Source of the DNA: Candidatus Hydrogenedentota bacterium
GTDB lineage: Bacteria; Hydrogenedentota; Hydrogenedentia; Hydrogenedentales; GCA-2746185
Length of the DNA: 33,187 nucleotides
NCBI GenBank assembly: GCA_947486375.1
Contig: CANKTP010000022.1
Location: forward strand, 1 to 33,187
Direction: 5' to 3'
Below the pieces are notes generated by a model. That model was not told the DNA's origin and did no database searches. It saw only the letters and a program-made list of their open reading frames with translations. Positions within the stretch are counted from its first letter, which is position 1; each line of letters starts with the position of its first letter. Of this stretch, positions 1 through 10,747 are shown piece after piece. The position numbers were made by a program, and so were the translations under genes.

Positions 1-1262
1 CCCCAGATGAGGGAGCAGCGGCGCCCGGCTTGTTCGCCGGTGGTGATGGCCGTCAAGGGGACGACGGGCCGGTATCGCGCGATGAGGCTGATCGTATGGC
101 CGGAACTCGTGAAGCAGACGATACGCACCGCCTCGACAGCCTCCGCCGTGCGGCACGCCGCTTGCCCGATGGCGTCGCCAAATGCGCCCTTCCCTTTCCG
201 AATGCCCGAGGCGCGCATGCGCGCGATACGTTCGAGACCCGGCGCGGCGGCCAGCGCCTCGTCGGCGGTCGTGGCGATGCGGGCCATGATCGTGACCGCC
301 TCGATCGGGAATTGCCCGGAGGCCGTTTCGGCGCTGAGCATAAGCGCGTCCGTCCCGTCGTAGATCGCGTTCGCCACGTCAGCCACCTCGGCGCGCGTCG
401 GCCGCGCATTCGTGACCATCGATTCCATCATCTGCGTGGCGGTAATCACGGGAACGCCAAGGTCGTTGCATTTTGCGATGAGTCTTTTCTGTATCTGCGG
501 CACCTCGTTGAGCGGCACCTCGACGCCGAGGTCGCCTCGCGCCAGCATGACCGCGTCGGTCTCGCGGAGGATCGCATCAAAATTCTCGACCGCCTCCGGC
601 CGCTCGATCTTGGCCACGATCCCCGTGTTCTTCCCGAATTTGCGGATACGCTCGCGGAGGTCGACCACGTCGGCGGCGGTACGGACGAACGATAGCGCGA
701 CATAGTCCACGTCGAGCGACATGCCAAACTCGAGATCCGCGAGGTCCTTCTCGGTCAGCGACGGCGTGCTTACCTTGACGCCCGGTAGGTTGATCCCCTT
801 GTGCTGGCCAAGCATCCCGCCGTGCAACACACGACAATGGGTGTCCTGGCCTTCAATGCGCACGACCTCGAGCTCGATGATGCCGTCGGAAAGATAGATG
901 TGATTGCCCGGGGCGACGTCTCCGGGGAGATTCTTGTACGTGGTCGAGATGAGCGTTTCGTTGCCAGCCACCTCGCGCGTGGTGATGCAGAGGGGTTCGC
1001 CCTCGATCAGACGAATGTGATCGCCATTTTCGAGTTTTCCGGTTCGAATCTTCGGCCCTTGGAGATCCATCATGACACCGACGCTTTTGTCGAGTTCGCG
1101 AGAAATGCGCCGGATCGTGTCGTAGGTCTCTTGGTGCGAGTCGTGGCTGCCGTGCGAAAAATTCATGCGGGCCACATCCATGCCGGCGAGCACGAGGGCG
1201 CGGAGCATTTCGGGGGATCGCGAGCTCGGCCCAATCGTACAGACAATTTTAGTGCGTCGCAT
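1..1262 (-). CDS. pyk: Pyruvate kinase, C-terminus truncated by window start
   Basis: Reverse-strand translation from ATG at 1262: MRRTKIVCTIGPSSRSPEMLRALVLAGMDVARMNFSHGSHDSH...VMMDLQGPKIRTG...VMLARGDLGVEVP...ITATQMMESM...PTRAEVADVANAIYDGTDALMLSAETA. Absent from the ORF track because it runs off the window. Confidence 0.97.
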   Translation of the reverse strand, partial: MRRTKIVCTIGPSSRSPEMLRALVLAGMDVARMNFSHGSHDSHQETYDTIRRISRELDKSVGVMMDLQGPKIRTGKLENGDHIRLIEGEPLCITTREVAGNETLISTTYKNLPGDVAPGNHIYLSDGIIELEVVRIEGQDTHCRVLHGGMLGQHKGINLPGVKVSTPSLTEKDLADLEFGMSLDVDYVALSFVRTAADVVDLRERIRKFGKNTGIVAKIERPEAVENFDAILRETDAVMLARGDLGVEVPLNEVPQIQKRLIAKCNDLGVPVITATQMMESMVTNARPTRAEVADVANAIYDGTDALMLSAETASGQFPIEAVTIMARIATTADEALAAAPGLERIARMRASGIRKGKGAFGDAIGQAACRTAEAVEAVRIVCFTSSGHTISLIARYRPVVPLTAITTGEQAGRRCSLIW

Positions 1263-1478
1263 TTGGCTTCCCCGGGGTCAAGATGGGTGTGAGAAGAGGT
1301 ATCTGTAACCCGTTGGGGGGCAGGGGTATGGAATCTGCCTGGATCCCACGCATCCGGGTTCTCGCCACGAGAGGATACCCCGGCGGCATCGCGGCATTCC
1401 AGTGAAATCTGGGGTTAAGTTTAGAAGCTTGCTGGATTTGTGGCATACTGCCGAGGCAGTTGCATTCCGGCGGTAGCG

Positions 1479-1627
1479 GAAAAAGACCGGAACGCACCGT
1501 GCGCTCCGGCCTGCAAATTGCCACGCCCGGATTGGCGTTCACCGGGACGCATCTTGTTTAGAAGCCCAAGATTGTTACCAACCTTGGGCCTCCGCGGAAG
1601 GAGAAACGCCACATGGTGGCGCTGACC
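1479..1627 (-). ncRNA. Candidate structured small RNA or pyk leader/attenuator
   Basis: Minus strand: consensus-like promoter (TTGCAA-17-TACAAT), 11-bp stem with GUAA tetraloop, GC-rich terminator hairpin followed by U5. G-U wobbles are only compatible with the minus strand. Confidence 0.55.
1480..1511 (-). terminator. Rho-independent terminator hairpin (minus strand)
   Basis: Minus strand GGCCGGAGCGCA-CGG-TGCGTTCCGGTC followed by TTTTT; the stem pairs fully when two G-U wobbles are allowed. Confidence 0.7.
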
Positions 1628-1633
1628 ACCCGC

Positions 1634-1662
1634 ATTGTACCACGGATCTCGCGAAATTGCAA
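1634..1662 (-). promoter_or_regulatory. Sigma70-type promoter, -35 TTGCAA (1657-1662), 17-bp spacer, -10 TACAAT (1634-1639), reading leftward
   Basis: Direct match to the consensus hexamers with optimal spacing. Confidence 0.65.
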
Positions 1663-1710
1663 AATGACCCTTGTTGATTTATATCATTGTGTAAACAATT
1701 ATCATTTTAA

Positions 1711-3764
<2,054 letters not shown>

Positions 3765-3798
3765 TCGCCCCGTTTACCCAAATTAGGGAGTGTTCTAC

Positions 3799-4140
3799 GT
3801 GTTTAAGAGCGCCGTTGCACATGCTCAGGACGCCACGGGTGCCACCCCGGCGACCGGGGGAGGCATGGGATTGTTCGGCTCCATGATGCCGTTGATCGCG
3901 ATCTTTGCGGTCATGTGGTTTTTCATGATCATGCCCCAGCAACGCCGCGACAAACAGCGCCGCGCAATGCTCGCCTCCATCGCCAAGGGCGACCGCGTCG
4001 TCACGAACGGCGGAATCTGCGGGACCATCGTGGGGCTGCACGAAAATACCGTGGTGCTCAAGGTGAGCGACGACCCGCCCACGAAGATCGAATTTGTCCG
4101 TAGCGCGATATCCCAAGTCACCAAGGAAGAATCGAAATAA
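3799..4140 (+). CDS. yajC: Preprotein translocase subunit YajC
   Basis: Single TM segment then IMPQQRRDKQRRAMLASIAKGDRVVTNGGICGTIVGLHENTVVLKV; GTG start (3799) preceded by AGGGAG; sits between tgt and secDF. Confidence 0.92.
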   Translation: MFKSAVAHAQDATGATPATGGGMGLFGSMMPLIAIFAVMWFFMIMPQQRRDKQRRAMLASIAKGDRVVTNGGICGTIVGLHENTVVLKVSDDPPTKIEFVRSAISQVTKEESK

Positions 4141-4207
4141 CGCATGCACCGTCCGGGCGAAGGCCCGGAAGCCCAACCCCCCAGGGGAGATTGTCTCGGA
4201 GTCGCCA

Positions 4208-6883
4208 ATGAAGAACAATGCGTTTTGGAACATCGTTATCGCCCTCGTCATCGTCGTGTCGTTGATCTACATATACCCGACGATCGGATGGATGACGCTC
4301 TCCGGGGAGCAGCGCGAGACGCGGCTCGCCAAATGGCACGAGGAAGACATGGCGACCAGCGAGCCCGGGTTCTTCGGCGATATCGGGCGCTCGGTCCGGC
4401 GATGGTCGGAATTCAATCGCGACTCCGTTATCAACCTCGGATTGGATTTGCAAGGCGGCGTCCACATGGTCGTTGGCTTCGATATGCCGGACGACGCGGC
4501 CGAGCGCAGCCTGACCGAGAGCGACATCCAAGAGCTCGTCCTCCAGCGGATCAGCAACCGCATCGACGAGTTCGAGGCGCAGGAACCCATCATCCAGAAA
4601 CTGGGCCGGAACCAAGTCCAGATTCAGCTACCCGGCGAAAAAGACACGGGCCGCGCGCAACAGTTGATCTTGAAGACCGCCTACCTGACCTTCCATATTG
4701 TCAGCGGCCCGGATGAAACGAGCCAGGTCCTCCGTGCAATCGACACGCACCTAAAGAATGGATTTGTCCCGTTCTTGGAAACGCCGGTGTTCCGTGGCGG
4801 GCCAGTTTGGGTCAAGCCGGAGAATTTCGACCGCATATCGAATCTAGTGAAAGAGGCCATGGCGACCCCCGGGGTAATGCCCGCCGGCAAGACCATCCTG
4901 TTCAGCCCGCCCCCAGCCCCCCAAATCGTCGATGGCGGCTACACCCTCTACGTGACCGACTCGGAGCCCGCTGTCACGGGCGAGGGACTTTCCAAGGCGG
5001 TCGCCCGCCCGGACGATCGGAATCCGGGGCAGTGGCAGATCATGTTCGAGTTCGACGGCGATGGGGCGACAAAGTTCGCCGATGTCACCGGGGCCAACAA
5101 GGGCCGCGGATTGGCCATCGTGCTCGACAACAAGGTCGTGTCGGCCCCGAACATCAACGAGCGCATCTACGGCCAGGGCAATATCACCGGATCGTTCACC
5201 GCCGAGGAATCGCGGGACCTCGCCATCGCCCTGAACTCGGGATCGATGCCTGTTCCGGTCCGCGTGGACTACCAAGGCGTGGTCGAGGCGACCCTCGGGA
5301 ACGACTCTGTCCGGAACGGTTACATCTCCGCGACGATCTCGACGATCGTGGTCATGCTGTTCATGGTGTTCTATTACCGCGTCGCCGGCATGGTGGCCAA
5401 CATCGCCCTGATCGTCAACATGATCTCGATCTTGGGGGCCTTGGCCTATTTCGACGCCACCCTCACCCTGCCCGGCATCGCGGGCCTGATCCTCACCATC
5501 GGCATGGCGATGGATGCCAACGTGCTCATCTACGAGCGCATCCGCGAGGAACTCAAGTTGGGCAAGTCCCTCGCGTCGGCGGTCGAGGCCGGATTCAACC
5601 GCGCCGTCGTGACGATCCTCGACTCGAACATCACCACCCTAATCGCTGCGGCGGTCTTGAGCCAGTTCGGCACGGGCCCCATCCAAGGGTTCGCGGTGAC
5701 GCTGAGCATCGGCGTGGTATCGAGCGTGTTCGCGGGCGTCGTGGTATCGCGCGCGATAATCGACTTCATGGTCAGCCGCAAACTCATCAGCACAATGACC
5801 ATGATGACGATCTTCAAGCAGGAGCCGCAGTTCAAGTTCATGAAGAAATTCCCGCCCGCGATGACGCTCACCGCCGTCACCATCGTCGCCGGCATGGTCG
5901 TCTTCGGATTGCGCGGCGAAAACATGTATGGCATCGATTTCAAGAGCGGCACGAACATGATCGTCGCCATCAAGTCCGATACCGAGGTGCCCGTCGAGGC
6001 CGTGCGCAAGGGACTTACCGGTATCTCCAAGGACGAGCCGGTCGTCCAGGCCTACAAGGAACAAGGCACCGGCGACATCAACAAATTCCTGATTCGCATC
6101 GGCGACGACGGGACCAACGCACCGGAGGCGAACGCCGACGGGACCCAAATCCAGACCGTCGCCGACCGCGTCCAGGCCGCGCTGCTGCCCCTCAGCAGCA
6201 ATCCCGATCCGGCCATGAAGGATGAATCGGTCGATCTTCTCCGGGTCGAGACGGTCGGGCCATCGGTCGGCGCCAAATTGAAGACCGACGCGATAAGCGC
6301 CCTGCTCTATGCCCTTGTCGGCGTCATGATCTATCTCTGGTTCCGCTTTGAGTTCCGTTACTCGCTCGCCGCGGCCGTCGCGCTCGCGCACGACGCCTTG
6401 TTTACCGTGGCCATATTCGCATTCGCGGGCCGCGAGATTAGCCTCTCCGTCGTCGCGGCAATCCTCACGGTCATCGGCTATTCGCTCAACGACACCATCG
6501 TCGTCTTCGACCGTGTCCGCGAGGACTCGAGGCCCCTCCGCGGCAAGGGGTTCAGTTTCCCCGATATCATCGACATCTGCGTGAACCGTACGCTGAACCG
6601 CACCTTGTTGACCTCGGTGACCACGACATTCACGGTGATTATCCTGCTGCTGTTCGGGGGCGACGCCATTTTCGACTTCGCGTTGGCCTTGCTGATCGGG
6701 ATCGTCATCGGCACCTACTCCTCCATCTTCATCGCCAGCCCCATCGTCGACATCTGGCAACGTTGGCGCGCCAGCCGCGACATCGCCAGCGATGCAAAGG
6801 GCGACGGTGCCGACAAGAAAGGCCCCGGCGCGCGAAAGAAAAAGAACGCCCGCAAGGAAGAAGGCGAAGAAGCCCTCGCCTGA
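4208..6883 (+). CDS. secDF: Fused protein-export protein SecDF
   Basis: GLDLQGGVHMVVGFD, SecD TM block with GMAMDANVLIYERIREEL, then SecF-type GIDFKSGTNMIV, VGPSVGAKLKTDAI, GYSLNDTIVVFDRVREDSR in one 891-aa frame. Confidence 0.97.
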   Translation: MKNNAFWNIVIALVIVVSLIYIYPTIGWMTLSGEQRETRLAKWHEEDMATSEPGFFGDIGRSVRRWSEFNRDSVINLGLDLQGGVHMVVGFDMPDDAAERSLTESDIQELVLQRISNRIDEFEAQEPIIQKLGRNQVQIQLPGEKDTGRAQQLILKTAYLTFHIVSGPDETSQVLRAIDTHLKNGFVPFLETPVFRGGPVWVKPENFDRISNLVKEAMATPGVMPAGKTILFSPPPAPQIVDGGYTLYVTDSEPAVTGEGLSKAVARPDDRNPGQWQIMFEFDGDGATKFADVTGANKGRGLAIVLDNKVVSAPNINERIYGQGNITGSFTAEESRDLAIALNSGSMPVPVRVDYQGVVEATLGNDSVRNGYISATISTIVVMLFMVFYYRVAGMVANIALIVNMISILGALAYFDATLTLPGIAGLILTIGMAMDANVLIYERIREELKLGKSLASAVEAGFNRAVVTILDSNITTLIAAAVLSQFGTGPIQGFAVTLSIGVVSSVFAGVVVSRAIIDFMVSRKLISTMTMMTIFKQEPQFKFMKKFPPAMTLTAVTIVAGMVVFGLRGENMYGIDFKSGTNMIVAIKSDTEVPVEAVRKGLTGISKDEPVVQAYKEQGTGDINKFLIRIGDDGTNAPEANADGTQIQTVADRVQAALLPLSSNPDPAMKDESVDLLRVETVGPSVGAKLKTDAISALLYALVGVMIYLWFRFEFRYSLAAAVALAHDALFTVAIFAFAGREISLSVVAAILTVIGYSLNDTIVVFDRVREDSRPLRGKGFSFPDIIDICVNRTLNRTLLTSVTTTFTVIILLLFGGDAIFDFALALLIGIVIGTYSSIFIASPIVDIWQRWRASRDIASDAKGDGADKKGPGARKKKNARKEEGEEALA

Positions 6884-6921
6884 TCCCCTTACGTTCAATC
6901 GCAACGCATTGCGTCTATCGA

Positions 6922-6944
6922 GTTCCCGGGCTTCGCTTGGGAAC
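6922..6944 (+). repeat. REP-like hairpin GTTCCCGGGC-TTC-GCTTGGGAAC
   Basis: 10-bp stem (two G-T wobbles on +) with 3-nt loop in the 300-bp gap between secDF and hemH. Confidence 0.45.
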
Positions 6945-7210
6945 CCGATTCGCGCAGGAACACCGGGACCACGCCGCCCTTCGACGATGCGGCCGACAAA
7001 CGTCTTGCGTTGGGAGTGCACGGGTTTCATGCCGACGCTCGACTCGCAAAAAAAGACCGCAAGCGTGGGATAGGACTGATAGAATTTGTGGGACCCATGG
7101 AGGCGCTGCCGAGGTTTGCCGCCGGCGTCTTCGAGGGGGACCACGGGGGACGTTGCCCCTTACGAAACACCTGGCGAACTGATGAGTTACCACACTAGGA
7201 TTGCCCGCAT

Positions 7211-8245
7211 ATGAATCCCCCCGGCCGCATCGGCCTCCTTCTCGTCAATACCGGCAGTCCCGACGCCCCGGAAACCGCCCCGACGCGGCGCTATCTGCGC
7301 CAATTCCTCTCGGACCCCCGGGTGATCGACATCGCGGCGTGGAAACGCCGGCTCCTGCTCGAGCTCATCATCCTCCCCTTTCGCCCCAAGAAGTCCGCGC
7401 ACGCCTACCGGCAGATATGGACGGCCCAAGGGTCGCCCCTCATCGCCAACAGCCGCGCTTTCGCCGAGGCCCTCAAAGCCGCGCTGCCCGACCTGAAGAT
7501 CGAGATCGGCATGGCCTACGGAAACCCCTCCGTCCCCGACGCGATCGGCACCCTGCTCGCCCAGGGAGTGGGCCGGATCCTCGTCGCTCCCATGTTTCCC
7601 CAATACGCCTCCGCCACTTTCGGCTCGGTCCTCGAGGCCGTCTACCGCTGCTGCGCGCACAAGGAAAATGTCCCCCGCCTCACCGCGATTCCTCCCTTCT
7701 ACGGCGACGCGGGCTTTCTCGATGCATGGGCCGAGAATGCGCGGGCGCCGTTGGAGGCGTTCAAGCCGGACCATGTTCTGTTCAGTTACCACGGCCTACC
7801 TGAACGGCAAGTGCGGAAATCAGACCCCACGGGCCGGCACTGCCTACAACACGCGGACTGCTGCGAGCGCTACCTTGACGGCAATCCGGATTGTTACCGT
7901 GCCCATTGTTTCGCCACGACGCGCGGCATCGTCGAGCGGCTTGGCATCGCCAACGACATGCACACGGTGGCATTCCAGTCGAAGCTTGGGCGCGACCCGT
8001 GGTTGCAACCCGCTGCCGACGTCGTGCTAGTCGAAAAGGCCAAAGGCGGAGTGAAACGGCTCGCAGTGCTCTCCCCCGCCTTCGTGGCAGACTGCCTCGA
8101 GACCATCGAGGAATTGGGCCTGCGCGGCAAGGAGGATTTCATCGCGCACGGCGGGACCGATTTTCTCCTGGTGTCGTCCTTGAACGCCCATCCTGCATGG
8201 GTGAGAGCGTTTGCGGGGCTAATAAAACGGAACAAGCCGGAGTAG
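7211..8245 (+). CDS. hemH: Ferrochelatase
   Basis: RIGLLLVNTGSPDAPETAPTRRYLRQFLSDPRVID...IWTAQGSPLI...FSYHGLPERQV...VAFQSKLGRDPWLQP...LSPAFVADCLETIEEL. Confidence 0.96.
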   Translation: MNPPGRIGLLLVNTGSPDAPETAPTRRYLRQFLSDPRVIDIAAWKRRLLLELIILPFRPKKSAHAYRQIWTAQGSPLIANSRAFAEALKAALPDLKIEIGMAYGNPSVPDAIGTLLAQGVGRILVAPMFPQYASATFGSVLEAVYRCCAHKENVPRLTAIPPFYGDAGFLDAWAENARAPLEAFKPDHVLFSYHGLPERQVRKSDPTGRHCLQHADCCERYLDGNPDCYRAHCFATTRGIVERLGIANDMHTVAFQSKLGRDPWLQPAADVVLVEKAKGGVKRLAVLSPAFVADCLETIEELGLRGKEDFIAHGGTDFLLVSSLNAHPAWVRAFAGLIKRNKPE

Positions 8246-8391
8246 GGACCGGGCGAATGTTGTGAATGGAACGGTGGACCTTATGGACACGATGGACGTC
8301 ATGGACAGACCGCCACAGCCGTTAACGGTTCTTCCTTTTCCGGTCGTCCCCAAGACCTGGCAAAGTTCCGGTGGCTTGATATACTTCCGGG

Positions 8392-8919
8392 ATGAACCTC
8401 ACGAATGTCATCGTCGCGATCAACCGCATGGAAGCCGACGGCGTGATTGTTCGGTATGCCATAGGCGGCGCGGTGGGAGCCACCTTCTACGTTGAACCCA
8501 TATCGACATTCGACTTGGACGTGTTTGTAGACTTCCCCATCCAGCCGGATTCGGCAATCATCACGCTAAAGCCGATCTTCGATTACCTAAAGGCGCGAGG
8601 CGGTGTGGTCGAGGGAGAACATATCGTCGTCGCCGGCTGGCCGGTCCAATTCTTGCCGCCTTCTGGGCCATTAATCGAGGAAGCCATCACCGAAGCGATT
8701 GAAGCGGATATTGGCGGAGTTTCGGCCCGAGTCTTCAAGGTTGAGCATCTCGCCGCGATCGCCCTCCAGACCGGTCGTGCCAAGGACAAGGCACGTCTTT
8801 TACAATTTGTCGAGGCCGGCACACTTGACGTCCATGGATTTCATGCGATCCTCGGCCGTCATGGATTGACCGGGACATGGCAACGGTTTGAAGGGCAGTA
8901 TCTGGGCGACAAGACATGA
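8392..8919 (+). CDS. Nucleotidyltransferase-like protein (AbiEii/MNT-like), possible toxin-antitoxin member
   Basis: YAIGGAVGATFYVEPISTFDLDVFVDF (G-G-x-A ... D-x-D pattern), HLAAIALQTGRAKDKARLLQFVEAGTLD. Confidence 0.6.
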   Translation: MNLTNVIVAINRMEADGVIVRYAIGGAVGATFYVEPISTFDLDVFVDFPIQPDSAIITLKPIFDYLKARGGVVEGEHIVVAGWPVQFLPPSGPLIEEAITEAIEADIGGVSARVFKVEHLAAIALQTGRAKDKARLLQFVEAGTLDVHGFHAILGRHGLTGTWQRFEGQYLGDKT

Positions 8920-9113
8920 CGTTCGATTTCGAGAAAGTCTGGGAGGACAAGCGCGAGATGCGCCGCAAGCTCGCCGCGCTCCCGATTGCCGAGAAGCTCA
9001 GGATGTTGGACGCCATGCGCGAGCGGGCCCTCGTTCTCCGCGGCGCCACGATCATATCGGTTCCAAAGGCGAAAGAGCCGTCCCCGGAGCCCCCTCCCGG
9101 GTCCGGCTCATGA
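8916..9113 (+). CDS. Small 65-aa protein coupled to the upstream nucleotidyltransferase
   Basis: ATGA overlap with the 8392-8919 stop; charged helical MTFDFEKVWEDKREMRRKLAALPIAEKLRMLDAMRERALVL. Confidence 0.65.
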   Translation: MTFDFEKVWEDKREMRRKLAALPIAEKLRMLDAMRERALVLRGATIISVPKAKEPSPEPPPGSGS

Positions 9114-9138
9114 CATCGATAGCCCGCCCTGCTATGAT
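9110..9138 (+). promoter_or_regulatory. Promoter ATGACA-17-TATGAT for the sialate O-acetylesterase gene
   Basis: -35 at 9110-9115, -10 at 9133-9138, spacer 17 bp, upstream of the 9191 start. Confidence 0.5.
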
Positions 9139-9190
9139 ACGGGTTCGTTTTTTACCACCCCGGGCGGCAGCGATTGAAAGGGACTGAATA

Positions 9191-10732
9191 ATGCGCGCGA
9201 TTCGATGGGTTTTCACGGCGGGATGCATGCTCCTGGCGGCGATGGCGGCGTCAGCGGAATTGAAACTGCCGAGCGTGTTCGGCGATCACATGGTGCTCCA
9301 GCAAAAGTCGAAGGTGCCTGTGTGGGGCTGGGCCGATCCGGGCGACGAAGTCACCGTCGCATTCAACGGACAGACGCGCCGTGCCACCACCGACGCATCG
9401 GGCGAGTGGTCGGTCGAACTGAAATCGATGAAGCACGGCGGGCCCTTCGAGATGACGGTCTCGGCCGACGGCGAATCGAAGGTGTTCAAGGACGTGCTGA
9501 TTGGCGAGGTCTGGATTTGTTCGGGCCAGTCGAACATGCAGTGGACCGTGGCGATGGCGGGTAACCCCGAGAAGGAAATTGCCGACGGCAACCACCCGGG
9601 CATCCGCTTGTTCCAAGTAGAGCGGGTGACGGCGGAAACGCCGCAGGCCGACTGCAAGGCCACGTGGACGGCCTGCAACAGCGAGACCATCAAGGACTTC
9701 TCGGCGGTGGCGTATTTCTTCGGCCGGACCGTCCACCAGGAACTCGACATTCCCGTTGGTCTCATCCACACCTCGTGGGGCGGGACCCCTTCGGAAGCGT
9801 GGACGAGCCGTGCGAAACTCGAGGCCACGCCGCTGGCAAAACCCATACTCGAACGTTGGGACGCGATGGTCGCCGATTACCCGGCCGCCCGCCCGGTCTT
9901 TGACAAGGCCATCGGCGAATGGAACGAGGCCGCACGCAAAGCCAAGGAAGCGGGCCAGCCCGAACCGGCAAACAAACCCCAAGCGCCGCTCGCCCCCGAT
10001 AATCCCCACCGTCCGGCAAGCCTCTACAACGCAATGATTGCGCCGCTGGTCCCGTATGCGTTCCAGGGCGCGATTTGGTACCAAGGGGAGACCAACGCGG
10101 GCCGGGCCTATCAGTACCGCGAGATTTTTCCGGCAATGATTACCGACTGGCGCGAAACATGGGAAGCAAAGAAGCATCCTTTCCTCTTTGTGCAATTGGC
10201 GAATTTCATGGCGCGCAAGGACGAGCCCGGGGACTCCGCCTGGGCGGAACTCCGCGAAGCGCAATTGATGACGCTGCGCCTCAAGGACACGGGCATGGCG
10301 GTGATCATCGACATTGGCGAGGCCGAGGACATTCATCCGAAGAACAAACAGGATGTCGGGCGGCGACTGGGACTGGCCGCGCTCGCGGGGACTTACAAGA
10401 AGAAGATCGAATTCTCGGGTCCAATGTATAAATCGATGAAGGCGAAGGACAATGAAATCCGAGTGAGTTTCACGCACGCGAGCGGCCTCGAGGCCCGGGG
10501 CGGCGCGTTGAAGGGTTTCGCGGTCGCCGGGGAGGACAAGAAGTTTGTCTGGGCGGACGCCCGCATCGAGAAAAACACGGTGGTAGTCAGTGCCTCGGGC
10601 GTCACGATCCCGGTGGCAGTACGGTACGGGTGGGCCGACAATCCGGACGCCACGCTGTACAACGCGGCAGGACTTCCCGCGTCGCCGTTCCGCACCGACG
10701 ATTGGCCGGGCATCACGATCGATGCCCGATAA
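9191..10732 (+). CDS. Sialate O-acetylesterase (SASA/DUF303 family), secreted
   Basis: Signal peptide; LPSVFGDHMVLQQKSKVPVWGWADPGDEVTV; EVWICSGQSNMQW; GLIHTSWGGTPSEAWTS; GAIWYQGETNA. Confidence 0.93.
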   Translation: MRAIRWVFTAGCMLLAAMAASAELKLPSVFGDHMVLQQKSKVPVWGWADPGDEVTVAFNGQTRRATTDASGEWSVELKSMKHGGPFEMTVSADGESKVFKDVLIGEVWICSGQSNMQWTVAMAGNPEKEIADGNHPGIRLFQVERVTAETPQADCKATWTACNSETIKDFSAVAYFFGRTVHQELDIPVGLIHTSWGGTPSEAWTSRAKLEATPLAKPILERWDAMVADYPAARPVFDKAIGEWNEAARKAKEAGQPEPANKPQAPLAPDNPHRPASLYNAMIAPLVPYAFQGAIWYQGETNAGRAYQYREIFPAMITDWRETWEAKKHPFLFVQLANFMARKDEPGDSAWAELREAQLMTLRLKDTGMAVIIDIGEAEDIHPKNKQDVGRRLGLAALAGTYKKKIEFSGPMYKSMKAKDNEIRVSFTHASGLEARGGALKGFAVAGEDKKFVWADARIEKNTVVVSASGVTIPVAVRYGWADNPDATLYNAAGLPASPFRTDDWPGITIDAR

Positions 10733-10747
10733 TACCGACGAGCGGGA

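Noticed and set aside
1421-1612. 63-aa minus-strand ORF in the pyk upstream region
   Set aside because: Overlaps the terminator hairpin and structured RNA; no protein-like features beyond open frame.
1436-1616. Plus-strand 6S-like RNA closed by TGTGGC/GCCACA
   Set aside because: The stems have A-C mismatches on the plus strand but wobble pairs on the minus strand, and promoter and terminator both read minus, so the plus-strand model was dropped.
4807-6225. 472-aa plus-strand ORF
   Set aside because: Alternative frame inside secDF; extreme Arg/His content.
5639-7144. 501-aa minus-strand ORF
   Set aside because: Antisense to secDF; D/E/G/R-biased low-complexity translation, no motifs.
9251-10477. 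408-aa minus-strand ORF
   Set aside because: Antisense shadow of sialate O-acetylesterase.
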